Assembly: GCF_001020565.1 (NCBI RefSeq)
Contig: NZ_LDAS01000001.1
Span: 7,023-71,022 of the forward strand
Direction: 5' to 3'
Length of the DNA: 64,000 nt
Source of the DNA: Maribacter thermophilus
GTDB taxonomy: Bacteria > Bacteroidota > Bacteroidia > Flavobacteriales > Flavobacteriaceae
Part shown: in pieces, positions 25,588-35,913 of the stretch
Numbering within the stretch: position 1 is the stretch's first letter
Layout of the letters: the number at the start of each line of letters is the position of its first letter
Position numbers and translations under genes: made by a program
The notes under the pieces: model-generated
Told to the model about the DNA's origin: nothing
Databases searched by the model: none
What the model saw: the letters and a program-made list of their open reading frames with translations, nothing else

Positions 25588-26604
25588 TTATTTTATTAAG
25601 TTAACTTCTGGGATAATGGTAATTCCGAAATCGTTCTTGACTTTTGATATTATTTTATGTGCCAGATCTAGAATTTCCTTTCCTGTGGCGTTACCATAAT
25701 TGACCAAGACCAATGCTTGTTTGCTATGTACACCGGCATCACCAAATCGCTTTCCCTTAAAACCACATTGCTCTATTAGCCAACCTGCGGGAATCTTATA
25801 TTTTCCATCCGATACTTTGTAATATGGGGCTTCAGGATGCTTGTTTATAAACGGAAGAAAATCATTCTCTGTAATTATGGGGTTTTTAAAAAAGCTTCCA
25901 CTGTTACCCAATTCTTTTGGGTCGGGAAGTTTACTGTTTCTTATGGCTATAACGGCATTGGAAACATCTTGTATGGTTGGATCCGAGATATTTTGTTCTT
26001 TTAGCGCGGTTTTTATGTCGCCATATCCGGTATTTAACTTATGGTCTTTTTTGGTGAGCTTAAAATTAACGGAAGTGATAACGTATTTGTCCTTTCCTTC
26101 ATTTTTGAAGAAAGAATCCCTATACCCAAATTCACAGTCTTCTTTAGAAAAGCTTACTATTTCTTGGTCTTCCCTGCGGACAGCTTCGCAGCTTGTGAAA
26201 CAATCTTTGAGTTCAACACCATAGGCCCCGATGTTTTGAATTGGTGCCGTGCCAACATTTCCGGGAATAAGGGACATATTTTCTAGCCCTCCAAAATCGT
26301 TCTTTAAGGTCCACAATACCATTTGGTGCCAGTTTTCACCGGCCATCACTTTTAGTTCTACATGGTCATTTTCATCGGCGACCATGTCAATGCCTTTGAT
26401 GTTGACATGAATGACCAATGCGGATATATTTTGGGTGATTAACATGTTACTGCCTCCCCCAAGAATAAATTTCTGGGGGAAAGCATCGTTTTTTAATATT
26501 TCCTGAAGCTCTTTGACTGTGTTTACCTCTACAAAAAAGTCTGCTTTGGCGTCAATACCAAAAGTATTGTAAGCTTTAAGGGAAAAATCTTTTTTAATAT
26601 TCAT
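25588..26604 (-). CDS. murB: UDP-N-acetylenolpyruvoylglucosamine reductase
   Basis: 338 residues, the long E. coli-type MurB. FAD domain: ILGGGSNML and PGNVGTAPIQNIGAYGVE; FGYRDSFFK; the catalytic serine is in GNSGSFFKNP; the C-terminal LIEQCGFKGKRFGDAGVH and INYGNATG-like segment are present. It reduces the enolpyruvyl group to form UDP-MurNAc in peptidoglycan synthesis. Its ATG shares one base with the aminotransferase stop, so they form an operon. Confidence 0.95.
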   Translation of the reverse strand: MNIKKDFSLKAYNTFGIDAKADFFVEVNTVKELQEILKNDAFPQKFILGGGSNMLITQNISALVIHVNIKGIDMVADENDHVELKVMAGENWHQMVLWTLKNDFGGLENMSLIPGNVGTAPIQNIGAYGVELKDCFTSCEAVRREDQEIVSFSKEDCEFGYRDSFFKNEGKDKYVITSVNFKLTKKDHKLNTGYGDIKTALKEQNISDPTIQDVSNAVIAIRNSKLPDPKELGNSGSFFKNPIITENDFLPFINKHPEAPYYKVSDGKYKIPAGWLIEQCGFKGKRFGDAGVHSKQALVLVNYGNATGKEILDLAHKIISKVKNDFGITIIPEVNLIK

Positions 26605-27794
26605 TAATCTTTATAGCTTTTAAGTGCCTCACCGATGATGTATACGGCCCTTTTTAGGTTTTCTTGATCTAATACATAGGCAATTCTTATTTGGTTTTTG
26701 CCTAACCCTTTGGTTGCGTAAAAGCCAGCGGCAGGGGCTACCATTACCGTTTCGTTGTCCAGTTCAAAATGTTCCAAAAGCCATTGGGCAAAATTATCGG
26801 CATCTAATACGGGCAGCTCTACGATACAATAGAAGGCCCCTTGGGGTCGGGCAACTTTAACACCTTCCAATTTTTCCAATTCAGAGATCAACAAGTTGCG
26901 TCTGGTGACATATTCTTTTTTTACATCGTTAAAATAGCTTTGGGGCGTATCCAAGGCAGCTTCACTTGCTATTTGGGCATAGGTGGGGGGCGATAGTCTT
27001 GCTTGTGCAAATTTTAGGGCCGTTGAAATCACTTCTTTGTTTTTTGTTACAAGAAAACCGATTCTTGCCCCGCACATACTATATCTTTTAGATACTGAGT
27101 CTACGATAATGGCGTTGTTGTCAAGGCCTTCTTCTTGTAGAACTGAATAATGTTCTTTGTCGTCGTAAGTAAATTCTCTATAAACCTCATCCGCAATCAA
27201 AAATAGGTCGTGCTTTTTTACGATCTGTGCCAGCTTTTTAATTTCTTCCTTACTATAAAGATATCCCGTAGGGTTTCCAGGATTGCATATGAGAATGGCT
27301 TTGGTTCTTGGTGTAATAAGCTTTTCAAAATCCTCTATGGGTGGTAAGGCAAAGTTGTCCTCCAATTTTGAGACTACGGGCACTACCTTAACTCCGCTAG
27401 CAGTAGCAAAACCATTGTAGTTTGCATAAAAAGGCTCTGGAATTATTATTTCATCGTCATTGTCAGCAATACTGCCCATGGCAAACGATAGGGCCTCTGA
27501 TCCACCGGTGGTAACGATAATGTCGTCTGCCGTTACGTTTATATTGTTTTTGGCGTAGTATCTCGCAATTTTTTTTCTGTAATTCTCTGATCCTTCCGTT
27601 CTACTGTATTCCAGAACGTTGATATCGTTGTTTTTAACTGCATCCAACGCTATTTGGGGTGTTTTTATATCGGGTTGCCCAATGTTTAGGTGAATTACCT
27701 TTATTCCCCTTTTTTTGGCATTTTCTGCATAAGGTACCAATTTTCTTATTGGCGATTGGGGCATGGATAGCCCCTTTTTAGATATGGATGGCAT
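26604..27794 (-). CDS. Class I/II PLP-dependent aminotransferase
   Basis: 396 residues from the ATG at 27794 (MPSISKKG); the frame is open to 27827, but those residues are not family-like. Motifs: HLNIGQPDIKTP, TTGGSEALSFAMG (PLP phosphate site), ICNPGNPTGYLYS, LIADEVYREF, and SVSKRYSMCGARIGF with the PLP Lys. Resembles aspartate/alanine-type aminotransferases of the flavobacteria; exact amino donor not determinable. Operon partner of murB. Confidence 0.9.
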   Translation of the reverse strand: MPSISKKGLSMPQSPIRKLVPYAENAKKRGIKVIHLNIGQPDIKTPQIALDAVKNNDINVLEYSRTEGSENYRKKIARYYAKNNINVTADDIIVTTGGSEALSFAMGSIADNDDEIIIPEPFYANYNGFATASGVKVVPVVSKLEDNFALPPIEDFEKLITPRTKAILICNPGNPTGYLYSKEEIKKLAQIVKKHDLFLIADEVYREFTYDDKEHYSVLQEEGLDNNAIIVDSVSKRYSMCGARIGFLVTKNKEVISTALKFAQARLSPPTYAQIASEAALDTPQSYFNDVKKEYVTRRNLLISELEKLEGVKVARPQGAFYCIVELPVLDADNFAQWLLEHFELDNETVMVAPAAGFYATKGLGKNQIRIAYVLDQENLKRAVYIIGEALKSYKD

Positions 27795-27942
27795 ACATTT
27801 AAATTTTTCACAAAAGTGATAAATCATTCCCTATTCTACAATAGAACCTAACTTTATTTAGTATTCGAAAAGGAGTGTTAAAATAAGGTCTGGAAAAGAA
27901 AAATATCGTATCTTATAGAAAGTTAATTTATTGGTATGTAGT

Positions 27943-29274
27943 ATGTTAAGTAGGTTATTACGATTTTTGGTCCTTTTTTTTCTTTGCTTTCCCGCCTTTG
28001 TGGTATCGCAAGGGTACTCTTTGCCAAAAGGTAAGAAGTATGTAAAAATGAATTTTGAGTTGATAAACAACCTAATGGTAATACCTGTAAATGTTAATGG
28101 TGCCAAATTATCTTTTGTAATGGATTCAGGGGTGAGTACACCTATATTGTTTAATCTGGCTGATCAAGATTCCATTGAGTTAAGAAATGTTTCTGAAGTT
28201 ACTATAAATGGGCTAGGGGAAGGTGATCCGATTAGTGTACTAAGTTCTCAAGGTAATTTTTTTAAGTTGGGTGAGATTGAAAATCCGTTACAGAAGTTAT
28301 ATGTGGTAATGGATGCCGGTATAAATTTTTCTCCCTATTTGGGTATTCCCGTACATGGTATTATTGGTTATGATCTGTTTAGGGATTTTGTGGTGGATAT
28401 TAATTATTCGACCAAGACCATTAAGTTTTACGACCCTGATCAGTATACTCGAAAATCAGGTAAAAAATATCAAACCCTAGATGTGGATATTATTAATAAG
28501 AAGGTGTATTTAAATGCCAGTGTGTCTTTGGACGGGGAAAAGGATATACCTGTAAAAATGCTATTGGATACAGGAAGTAGTGATGCTATTTGGCTTTTTG
28601 AAGATGAACGTATCAAATTGCCTGAGAAGAATTATGACGATTATCTGGGCAAAGGCCTGGCAGGCAATATTTATGGCAAAAGAACCAAGGTGCATAGTAT
28701 AAAGATCGGCGATTTTAGCTTAGAGGATGCAAAGGCGGCTTTTCCAGATATGTTGACCTTTAATGCCATAAAGGATCTGGGTAATAGAAATGGTAGTTTG
28801 GGCGGAGAGGTACTGAAGCGTTTTAATATTGTTTTCGATTATACAAATGGAAAAATAGCACTCAAAAAGAATCCGAACTTTAAAAAGCCGTTTCATTATA
28901 ATATGAGTGGAATAGATCTACAACATGCAGGTGTCCGTTATATTTCTGAAAGAATAACCAATGGTAGAGGAATAGTTTATAATGAAGATAGGTCATATGG
29001 GGATGTGCAGATATTATTGGAAGGTGCTACTAGATTGAGTCTGGTGCCCGAAATAGTAGTTTCTGGAATAAGGGCAGGAAGTCCGGCACATTTAGCCGGT
29101 CTGCAAGAGGGTGATGTTATACTGGCCGTAAATGGTAAACGTATTCATCGATATAAAATTCAGCAGATTTTAGAAATGCTGAACAATAAGGAAGGAAAAA
29201 AAGTAAAGGTATTGGTAGAGCGTTCTAACAGCAATCTTTTGTTCAGTTTGGTTCTTAAAGATCTTTTTAAATAA
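27943..29274 (+). CDS. Exported aspartyl protease-like protein with PDZ domain
   Basis: 443 residues from the ATG at 27943 (TTG at 27931 is an alternative). Signal peptide about 1-23. Two retropepsin-like halves: the first with Asp61 in FVMDSGVSTP, the second with Asp209 in MLLDTGSSDA; then a PDZ domain at about 360-440 (GIRAGSPAHLAGLQEGDVILAVNGKRI). The two active-site halves in one chain could make a pepsin-like pair. Periplasmic or surface location; substrate unknown. The first half has DSG rather than DTG. A terminator follows. Confidence 0.85.
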   Translation: MLSRLLRFLVLFFLCFPAFVVSQGYSLPKGKKYVKMNFELINNLMVIPVNVNGAKLSFVMDSGVSTPILFNLADQDSIELRNVSEVTINGLGEGDPISVLSSQGNFFKLGEIENPLQKLYVVMDAGINFSPYLGIPVHGIIGYDLFRDFVVDINYSTKTIKFYDPDQYTRKSGKKYQTLDVDIINKKVYLNASVSLDGEKDIPVKMLLDTGSSDAIWLFEDERIKLPEKNYDDYLGKGLAGNIYGKRTKVHSIKIGDFSLEDAKAAFPDMLTFNAIKDLGNRNGSLGGEVLKRFNIVFDYTNGKIALKKNPNFKKPFHYNMSGIDLQHAGVRYISERITNGRGIVYNEDRSYGDVQILLEGATRLSLVPEIVVSGIRAGSPAHLAGLQEGDVILAVNGKRIHRYKIQQILEMLNNKEGKKVKVLVERSNSNLLFSLVLKDLFK

Positions 29275-29301
29275 AAAAGCCCTCTAAAAAAGAGGGCTTT
29301 T
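29275..29301. terminator. Bidirectional terminator
   Basis: AAAAGCCCTCT (29275-29285) and AGAGGGCTTTT (29291-29301) around an A5 loop, between convergent PDZ protease and DUF1573 genes. Confidence 0.9.
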
Positions 29302-29325
29302 AATTATATTAAGAGAAACTACATG

Positions 29326-29721
29326 TTATTTTGTACCGCTGCTTGCAGCTTTGATTTCTCCTTTGATCTTTAAAATTTTAGTAGGTGTGTCCGCATTGGA
29401 AGTTACGGTAATGGCTTTTCTGATAGGGCCAACACGGTTGGTATCATATTTTACCTGAATTTCACCGGTTTTACCAGGCATAATGGGGTCTTCCGGTTTT
29501 TTAGGAATGGTACAACCACAACTAGATCTTACATTGCTAATGATCAATGGTGCATTTCCTGTATTGGTAAATTCAAAAACTCGGACACCATCCGATCCTT
29601 TTGCGATTTCACCATAGTCTACAGTTTCTGTTTTAAACTCAATTTTTGCCGTTTTTTCCTGTGCTTTAACACTTAAACCGATCATCGCGACAAATAATAC
29701 AAGTACTATTTTTTTCATCAT
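29326..29721 (-). CDS. Exported DUF1573 protein
   Basis: 131 residues from the ATG at 29721 (one more Met follows at 29718). Signal peptide 1-20 (ends VKAQ). The DUF1573 domain ([51 protein letters not shown]) has an immunoglobulin/ASPM-SPD-2-Hydin-like fold, with a conserved CGC. The frame is open to an ATG at 29745, but the predicted promoter (-7 at 29743-29750) overlaps that codon, so the shorter form is chosen. Periplasmic; role unknown. Confidence 0.85.
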   Translation of the reverse strand: MMKKIVLVLFVAMIGLSVKAQEKTAKIEFKTETVDYGEIAKGSDGVRVFEFTNTGNAPLIISNVRSSCGCTIPKKPEDPIMPGKTGEIQVKYDTNRVGPIRKAITVTSNADTPTKILKIKGEIKAASSGTK

Positions 29722-29742
29722 TTTTTTGTTTAGTGCGAATTC

Positions 29743-29773
29743 CAAAATTAATTCTTTTCAGATCAACCTCAAA
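29743..29773 (-). promoter_or_regulatory. Promoter of DUF1573 gene (TTTG / TAATTTTG)
   Basis: On the minus strand TTTG at 29773-29770 and TAATTTTG at 29750-29743, spacer 19, matching the Bacteroidota consensus and fixing the start at 29721 or 29718. Confidence 0.6.
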
Positions 29774-29853
29774 ATCCTTTTGTTATACTCTAACGTTACT
29801 TATTTTTGTTTCGTATTTAAAGTGGGTAAAAAAAACGGTAAATGATTATAAAA

Positions 29854-29861
29854 TATCTTTG
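29854..29861 (+). promoter_or_regulatory. -7 box TATCTTTG for valS
   Basis: Perfect TANNTTTG match 55 bases upstream of the valS ATG at 29916. No clear TTG element is seen upstream. Confidence 0.35.
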
Positions 29862-29915
29862 ATCCGTTTTATTTTTTACCCGTATATATCAATTATTTCA
29901 AAAACTGTTCCAAAT

Positions 29916-32546
29916 ATGGAAATTCCTTCAAAATATGAGCCACATCAGGTGGAAGCTCGGTGGTATGACTACTGGATGAAGAACGAGTTTTTTTATTCCA
30001 CTCCTGATGATAGGGAGCCCTATACAATAGTAATACCGCCTCCGAATGTAACCGGTGTTCTGCATATGGGGCATATGTTAAACAATACCATTCAAGATGT
30101 TCTTGTTAGGCGTGCGCGTCTTATGGGCAAAAATGCTTGTTGGGTACCAGGTACCGATCATGCCTCGATTGCCACAGAAGCAAAAGTGGTGGCCAGGTTA
30201 AAGGAACAAGGTATTAACAAGAGCGACCTGTCTAGAGAAGAATTTTTAAAGCATGCGTGGGATTGGACAAATGAATATGGTGGGGTTATTTTGGAGCAAC
30301 TAAAGAAATTAGGATGCTCTTGCGACTGGCAACGTACCGCTTTCACTATGGATGCCGAACGTTATAACAGTGTTATTAAAGTGTTTGTGGACCTTTTTAA
30401 CAAGGGGCTTATATATAGGGGATACCGAATGGTGAATTGGGACCCTGAAGCCCAGACTACCTTGTCCGATGAAGAGGTTATTTATGAGGAAAAGCAAGGC
30501 TTGTTGTACTATTTGGAATATCAAATAGAAGGTTCGGAAGAAAAGGTGACCATTGCTACCACAAGACCGGAAACAATTTTAGGGGATACCGCTATTTGTA
30601 TCAACCCTAAAGATGAACGCTTTAAACATCTAAAAGGAAAAAAAGCCATTGTTCCCCTATGTAATCGTGTAATTCCCATTATAGAGGACGAGTATGTTGA
30701 TATTGAGTTTGGAACGGGATGTTTAAAAGTGACTCCCGCACATGATGTCAATGATAAAGCTTTGGGGGAAAAGCACAATTTAGAGACCATAGATATTTTT
30801 AATGCCGATGCCACATTAAATTCTTTTGGCCTTCATTATGAAGGAAAAGATAGGTTTGTGGTTAGAAAAGAAATAGCCAAAGAACTGGAAGAAAAGGGCT
30901 TTTTGGTGAAAACAGAAAAACACTTGAATAAAGTCGGTACCTCTGAAAGAACCAAGGCGGTTATAGAGCCACGCTTGTCCGATCAATGGTTTTTAAAGAT
31001 GGAAGATCTTGTAAAACCTGCCATTAAGGCAGTTTTGGAGTCTGACGATATTAAGTTTTTCCCAAAAAAATTCGATAATACCTATCGCCATTGGATGGAG
31101 AATATCAGGGATTGGAATATCTCTAGGCAATTGTGGTGGGGACAACAAATTCCGGCCTATTATTTTGGCGATGGCCAAGATGATTTTGTAGTGGCCGAGA
31201 GTCGTGAAAAGGCGCTTGAACTGGCCAAAGAGAAATCTAAACGAGAGGATCTTTCCTTGGACGACCTAAAACAAGATGAAGACGTTTTAGATACATGGTT
31301 CTCTTCTTGGTTGTGGCCAATGAGTGTTTTTAACGGGGTGCTGGAGCCAGAAAACGAAGAAATCAATTACTACTATCCTACCAACGATTTGGTTACCGGG
31401 CCCGATATTATTTTCTTTTGGGTAGCCCGTATGATCATTGCGGGTTATGAATATAGGGGAGAAAGACCTTTTCAGAATGTTTATTTCACAGGATTGGTTC
31501 GTGATAAGCAACGACGAAAAATGTCCAAATCTTTGGGCAATTCCCCAGATGCCCTAAAACTGATAGAGGAATATGGTGCGGATGGTGTAAGAGTAGGGCT
31601 GCTTTTAAGCTCAGCTGCAGGTAACGATTTAATGTTCGATGAAGACTTGTGTCAACAAGGGAAGAACTTTGCCAATAAGATATGGAACGGTTTCCGATTG
31701 GTGAAAGGATGGGAGGTTGCAGATATACCGCAACCAGAAGCTTCAAAACTGGGAATTGCCTGGTACCGTGCCAAGTTTGATCATACATTAAGGGAAATAG
31801 AAGACCATTTTAGCAAGTATCGTATTTCTGATGCCTTAATGGCCACCTATAAGTTGGTATGGGACGATTATAGTTCTTGGTTGCTAGAAATTATAAAACC
31901 TGCCTATCAACAACCTATAGACAAGAAAACGTTTGATGAGGTGATAGATATTTTTGAGCAAAACCTAAAATTACTTCATCCCTTCATGCCATTTTTAACG
32001 GAAGAAGTCTGGCAGCATATCTCTGAACGTAGCCCAGAGGAAGCATTGATCGTGGCGCAATGGCCAAAAACCCGAAAGACAGAAGAGGATTTGATAGGTC
32101 AGTTCCAATTTGCGTCAGAAGTAATTTCCGGTATCCGTACCATTCGTAAAGAAAAGAATATTCCCATGAAAGAAGCATTGGAGGTATCGGTTTTGAACGA
32201 AGAGAAGGTTGGTAAAGCTTGGGATCCGGTGATAATGAAATTAACCAACGTTAGTTCTATATCGTATGTAGAAGATACTGTAGATGGAGCACTGTCTTTT
32301 AGGGTAAAGTCCAACGAATATTTTATACCTATTAGTGGGGCAATTGATGTGGAGGCGGAAATTGCCAAGATAAAGGAAGAGTTAGCGTATACAAAAGGTT
32401 TCTTGATTTCGGTTCAAAAGAAATTGTCCAATGAAAGGTTTGTAAATAATGCTCCGGAAAAAGTAATAGCCATGGAGCGTAAAAAACAAGCGGATGCAGA
32501 GGCTAAAATTGAAACTTTGGAAAAAAGTTTGGCGAACTTAGGTTAA
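29916..32546 (+). CDS. valS: Valyl-tRNA synthetase
   Basis: 876 residues from the ATG at 29916 (MEIPSKYEP); the open frame back to 29733 has no family resemblance. Class I signature HMGHM in [16 protein letters not shown], editing domain with [18 protein letters not shown] in [15 protein letters not shown], anticodon-binding domain (about 610-760) and the C-terminal coiled coil (about 810-876) typical of bacterial ValRS. Charges tRNA-Val. Confidence 0.97.
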   Translation: MEIPSKYEPHQVEARWYDYWMKNEFFYSTPDDREPYTIVIPPPNVTGVLHMGHMLNNTIQDVLVRRARLMGKNACWVPGTDHASIATEAKVVARLKEQGINKSDLSREEFLKHAWDWTNEYGGVILEQLKKLGCSCDWQRTAFTMDAERYNSVIKVFVDLFNKGLIYRGYRMVNWDPEAQTTLSDEEVIYEEKQGLLYYLEYQIEGSEEKVTIATTRPETILGDTAICINPKDERFKHLKGKKAIVPLCNRVIPIIEDEYVDIEFGTGCLKVTPAHDVNDKALGEKHNLETIDIFNADATLNSFGLHYEGKDRFVVRKEIAKELEEKGFLVKTEKHLNKVGTSERTKAVIEPRLSDQWFLKMEDLVKPAIKAVLESDDIKFFPKKFDNTYRHWMENIRDWNISRQLWWGQQIPAYYFGDGQDDFVVAESREKALELAKEKSKREDLSLDDLKQDEDVLDTWFSSWLWPMSVFNGVLEPENEEINYYYPTNDLVTGPDIIFFWVARMIIAGYEYRGERPFQNVYFTGLVRDKQRRKMSKSLGNSPDALKLIEEYGADGVRVGLLLSSAAGNDLMFDEDLCQQGKNFANKIWNGFRLVKGWEVADIPQPEASKLGIAWYRAKFDHTLREIEDHFSKYRISDALMATYKLVWDDYSSWLLEIIKPAYQQPIDKKTFDEVIDIFEQNLKLLHPFMPFLTEEVWQHISERSPEEALIVAQWPKTRKTEEDLIGQFQFASEVISGIRTIRKEKNIPMKEALEVSVLNEEKVGKAWDPVIMKLTNVSSISYVEDTVDGALSFRVKSNEYFIPISGAIDVEAEIAKIKEELAYTKGFLISVQKKLSNERFVNNAPEKVIAMERKKQADAEAKIETLEKSLANLG

Positions 32547-32639
32547 GGTAATTACGTTCTTAATGCTATATGAGTTAATATTTGTATGGTTAAGAGACTT
32601 GTTTTCTGTGTTTTACGACTAAATTTCGGTTAAATTTAA

Positions 32640-32819
<180 letters not shown>

Positions 32820-32844
32820 TAGGTAGGGTTTATATTTATAATAG

Positions 32845-32886
32845 ATCCGGGTTTGTTATGTCAACATAGCAAACCCGGATTTTTTA
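32845..32886 (+). terminator. Intrinsic terminator after small membrane protein gene
   Basis: ATCCGGGTTTG (32845-32855) pairs with CAAACCCGGAT (32870-32880), followed by a T-run. Confidence 0.92.
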
Positions 32887-32939
32887 ATGGTTATATGTGA
32901 GCTTTAGTAAAAGGGTTTTGTTTAAAAACAGTAACTTAA

Positions 32940-32990
32940 TTGCGTGCAAGGTGTTTATAGTATTCTATTGGTGTTATAACTTGCGCAAGT
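32940..32990. promoter_or_regulatory. Nested repeats upstream of histidine kinase operon
   Basis: TTGCGTGCAA (32940-32949) and TTGCGCAA (32981-32988, in the 12-base palindrome 32979-32990) have centres 40 bases apart. Between them GGTGTT occurs at 32950 and 32970, exactly 20 bases apart. The block lies about 60 bases before the kinase gene; probable binding region for a regulator, perhaps the linked response regulator. Confidence 0.5.
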
Positions 32991-33048
32991 ACATAAAACA
33001 ATGCAACTGAAGCGTTAGGACCATTGGTCGCCTTTTAGTGTAGTTTAT

Positions 33049-34326
33049 TTGATAAGAGTCTTGAAAACGAAGAATATCTTTTTGGTTTTATTTTTAATTT
33101 CGATCATTGGGTTGTCCATTATTCAATACCAGTATCTTAAAATTGGATTGGACTTGGCCAAGGTTCAGTTCGGTACCAAAGTAGAAAATGCTGGAGATGT
33201 TATAAAAGAGGGGCTCAAATCTAAAAGTAGGCTTACCTATTTTCTTGGAAATACGCTACAGAACAACACTCCTTTCTATAATATAACGGTAGATAGTGTT
33301 AAAGAGGTCTCTTATCTTTTTTTGGATGACTACATTAAGAACAAATTGGTGGACAGAGGGGTGGATTCTGACTATTCTTTTCGTCTTTTCTCTAAAGATA
33401 GTGTGTACAATTTTAGTTCTCCCAAACAGTTTGGTAGAGGTGAGAATGTAGATTCTTATCAGATAGAATTAGAGGGTTACCTTCCCGAATTGTTAGGCAA
33501 ATCTATATTTTTAGAACTTCGTTTTAATAATTTGTACGGTTTTTTTATGTCTAAATTAAACGGACTCACATTGCCCAGTATTTTATTTTTATTAGGTATT
33601 TGTATTACGGTCATTTGGGTGTTGAGAACTTATTATGGGCAGAGTCGTTTAATCGTTACTACGAACGAATTTATAAATAACCTTACCCACGAGTTAAAGA
33701 CACCCGTTTTCTCAATAGGTTTGGCAACCAAAATATTGGATGAAAAGGCGAACCAAAATCAGAGACCGGTGTTGAGTATTATAAAACAGCAGGTAAATCG
33801 TTTGTCCGTTCATATAGATAAGGTGTTAGAACTGGCAAGTTTGGAGTCGGGGAAGAAAGTAATTACCTTGGAAACCGTAAACTTTAGATTCCATTTACAA
33901 AGACTTTGCGAAGAGTTTAAAACATTGATGTCTATAGAAAATGGTGAGTTTACCTATGTTTTGGAGGCAGGTGAATATATAATTAGAGCGGAGGTTTTTC
34001 ATTTGGAAAATGCGATAAACAATATATTGGACAATGCCAAAAAATACGCAGATAAACCCTTAATTGGCCTTAAGGCCTATATAAAAAATGATAAATTGCA
34101 TATAGAGGTTACCGATAATGGAAAAGGAGTGTCCAAAGAGGATATGAAAAGAATATTCCAAAAATTTTATCGTGTTACGGATGGAGATTTACATCGGGTA
34201 AAAGGCTATGGCCTGGGGCTTAGTTATGTAAAAAAGATTATGGAAAAGCATAAAGGACGGGTACAGGTCGAAAGTAAAGAAAATGTAGGGACTAAAATAA
34301 CTTTGGTAATTCCAACCGAAAAATGA
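33049..34326 (+). CDS. Two-component sensor histidine kinase
   Basis: 425 residues. Membrane helix about 9-28, extracytoplasmic sensor region about 30-175, second helix about 178-198, HisKA with phospho-His214 (NLTHELKTPV), HATPase with INNILDNAKKYA, VTDNGKGVSKEDM and GYGLGLSYV. No HAMP domain is evident. The start is a TTG at 33049 (another TTG at 33061); no ATG is available before the first helix. Overlaps the response regulator by four bases. Confidence 0.9.
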   Translation: MIRVLKTKNIFLVLFLISIIGLSIIQYQYLKIGLDLAKVQFGTKVENAGDVIKEGLKSKSRLTYFLGNTLQNNTPFYNITVDSVKEVSYLFLDDYIKNKLVDRGVDSDYSFRLFSKDSVYNFSSPKQFGRGENVDSYQIELEGYLPELLGKSIFLELRFNNLYGFFMSKLNGLTLPSILFLLGICITVIWVLRTYYGQSRLIVTTNEFINNLTHELKTPVFSIGLATKILDEKANQNQRPVLSIIKQQVNRLSVHIDKVLELASLESGKKVITLETVNFRFHLQRLCEEFKTLMSIENGEFTYVLEAGEYIIRAEVFHLENAINNILDNAKKYADKPLIGLKAYIKNDKLHIEVTDNGKGVSKEDMKRIFQKFYRVTDGDLHRVKGYGLGLSYVKKIMEKHKGRVQVESKENVGTKITLVIPTEK

Positions 34327-35021
34327 GAGAAAATAGAGCGCGATTATTGTTGGTGGAAGATGATGAGTCTTTAGGTTACTTGTTGTCCGAGTATTTGAAA
34401 ATCAAGAATTTTGAGATTACTTGGGCCAAAGACGGAAAGGCTGCATTGGCCGAACTAGAAAAATCTGAATATGATTTGGCAATATTGGATGTTATGATGC
34501 CAGAAATGGACGGATTTGCTCTGGGGAAAAAAATCAATGAGAACTTTCGGAACTTGCCTTTTATCTTTTTGACTGCCAAGTCACTAAAGGTAGATGTGTT
34601 AAAGGGCTTTCATATAGGGGCTATGGACTATTTAAAAAAGCCGATAGATGAAGAAGAGCTCGTTATTAGAATTGAGCGCCTTTTGTCCAGGATCCAAAGT
34701 AAACACCCTTTACAGGAAGTCACAGACCTTTATAAAGTTGGTAAATATGATTTTAACGCCTTAAATCAGGAACTTTCGTATAACGGCCAAAAAGTGAACT
34801 TGACCGTAAAGGAAAGTGAACTGCTAAAATATTTGGTAGATAAACAAAATCAACTCTGTCCGCATAAAGATATACTGATACGGCTTTGGGGCAAAAACGA
34901 TTATTTTAATAAAAAAAGCCTCAATGTTTTTATTACACGTTTAAGAAAGTATCTGGAATTAGATGCCGACATTAAAATTGAAAACGTACACAGTAAAGGT
35001 TATATACTGCGTCTGCCCTAA
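34323..35021 (+). CDS. OmpR-family response regulator
   Basis: 232 residues. Receiver 1-120 with acidic pair in LLVEDDES, phospho-Asp56 (LAILDVMMPEMDG), and FLTAKS; winged-helix DNA-binding domain about 135-232 (KVNLTVKESELLKYLVDKQ, LNVFITRLRKYLE, HSKGYIL). Translationally coupled to the kinase by the ATGA overlap. Likely controls its own operon through the repeats at 32940-32990 (inference). Confidence 0.93.
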   Translation: MRENRARLLLVEDDESLGYLLSEYLKIKNFEITWAKDGKAALAELEKSEYDLAILDVMMPEMDGFALGKKINENFRNLPFIFLTAKSLKVDVLKGFHIGAMDYLKKPIDEEELVIRIERLLSRIQSKHPLQEVTDLYKVGKYDFNALNQELSYNGQKVNLTVKESELLKYLVDKQNQLCPHKDILIRLWGKNDYFNKKSLNVFITRLRKYLELDADIKIENVHSKGYILRLP

Positions 35022-35148
35022 TAAATGTCTATCGGAAAAAATGGATAGATGCCTATTTCGATGTGGATACAAAGTAAACACCGAATTAATTATGTTAGAT
35101 ATGGTCGTGGTGGTATGACCAAAGTTAATATGCAAACCAAACAAGATT

Positions 35149-35913
35149 ATGATAAGACCCTATATACTAGCTGAAACCAACTGGAAGCATCTAAAGGACG
35201 AGAATATAGAATTGGCCGTGTTGCCTTGGGGTGCCACAGAGGCACATAATTACCATTTGCCCTATGCAACAGATAACTACCAGGCAGAGGCCATTGTAGA
35301 GGAGTCGGCTAAAAGGTCGTGGGAAATAGGTGATAAGGTTATTGTGTTGCCCACTATTCCATACGGGGTAAACACGGGGCAAAAAGATATTTATCTGGAT
35401 ATGAACCTGAATCCAAGTACTCAATTGGCCATTCTTAAAGACCTAATTACGGTATTAAATGCCCAGGGCATATATAAGCTGCTGATATTTAACGGTCATG
35501 GAGGAAACAATTTTAAGCCCTTGGTCCGTGAATTGGGGCTTCTTTTTCCGAAGATGTTCATTAGTTTTTGTTTCTTTCCCCAAATGTTCGACAAGTCGTT
35601 ATATTTTCAGGAAAAAGGGGACCACGCCGATGAAATGGAAACGAGTCTCATGTTGTATATTAGACCTGATCTTGTATTGCCAAAACCGGAATGGGGCAAG
35701 GGTAGTTTTAAAAAGTTTAGGATCAAGGCTTTTTCTGAAGGTGGTGTATGGGCAGAAAGACAATGGTCTAAAATAAGTGAGGATACGGGTACGGGAAATC
35801 CAGAATACGCAAATACCGAAAAAGGAGAGCGTTTTTTTAAGGATGTTTGCTCAAAGGTAGGGCAATTGTTTTCAGATATATGTAAAGCGGACTTGAACGA
35901 TTTATATGAGTAA
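35149..35913 (+). CDS. Creatininase family protein
   Basis: 254 residues. Amidohydrolase of the creatininase/MftE fold: metal-binding segments LPWGATEAHNYHLPYATD near the N-terminus, FNGHGGNN, and GDHADEMETS carrying further His and Glu ligands. Substrate unknown; no creatinine or mycofactocin genes are near. The stop codon abuts the stop of the convergent acyl-CoA-binding protein gene with no base between and no terminator hairpin. Confidence 0.87.
   Translation: MIRPYILAETNWKHLKDENIELAVLPWGATEAHNYHLPYATDNYQAEAIVEESAKRSWEIGDKVIVLPTIPYGVNTGQKDIYLDMNLNPSTQLAILKDLITVLNAQGIYKLLIFNGHGGNNFKPLVRELGLLFPKMFISFCFFPQMFDKSLYFQEKGDHADEMETSLMLYIRPDLVLPKPEWGKGSFKKFRIKAFSEGGVWAERQWSKISEDTGTGNPEYANTEKGERFFKDVCSKVGQLFSDICKADLNDLYE

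Noticed and set aside
25563-25591. Hairpin ATAACCCC / GGGGTTAT at the murB stop
   Set aside because: Good stem, but on the murB strand no T-run follows; the T-rich side faces the plus strand where no gene ends. Not called a terminator.
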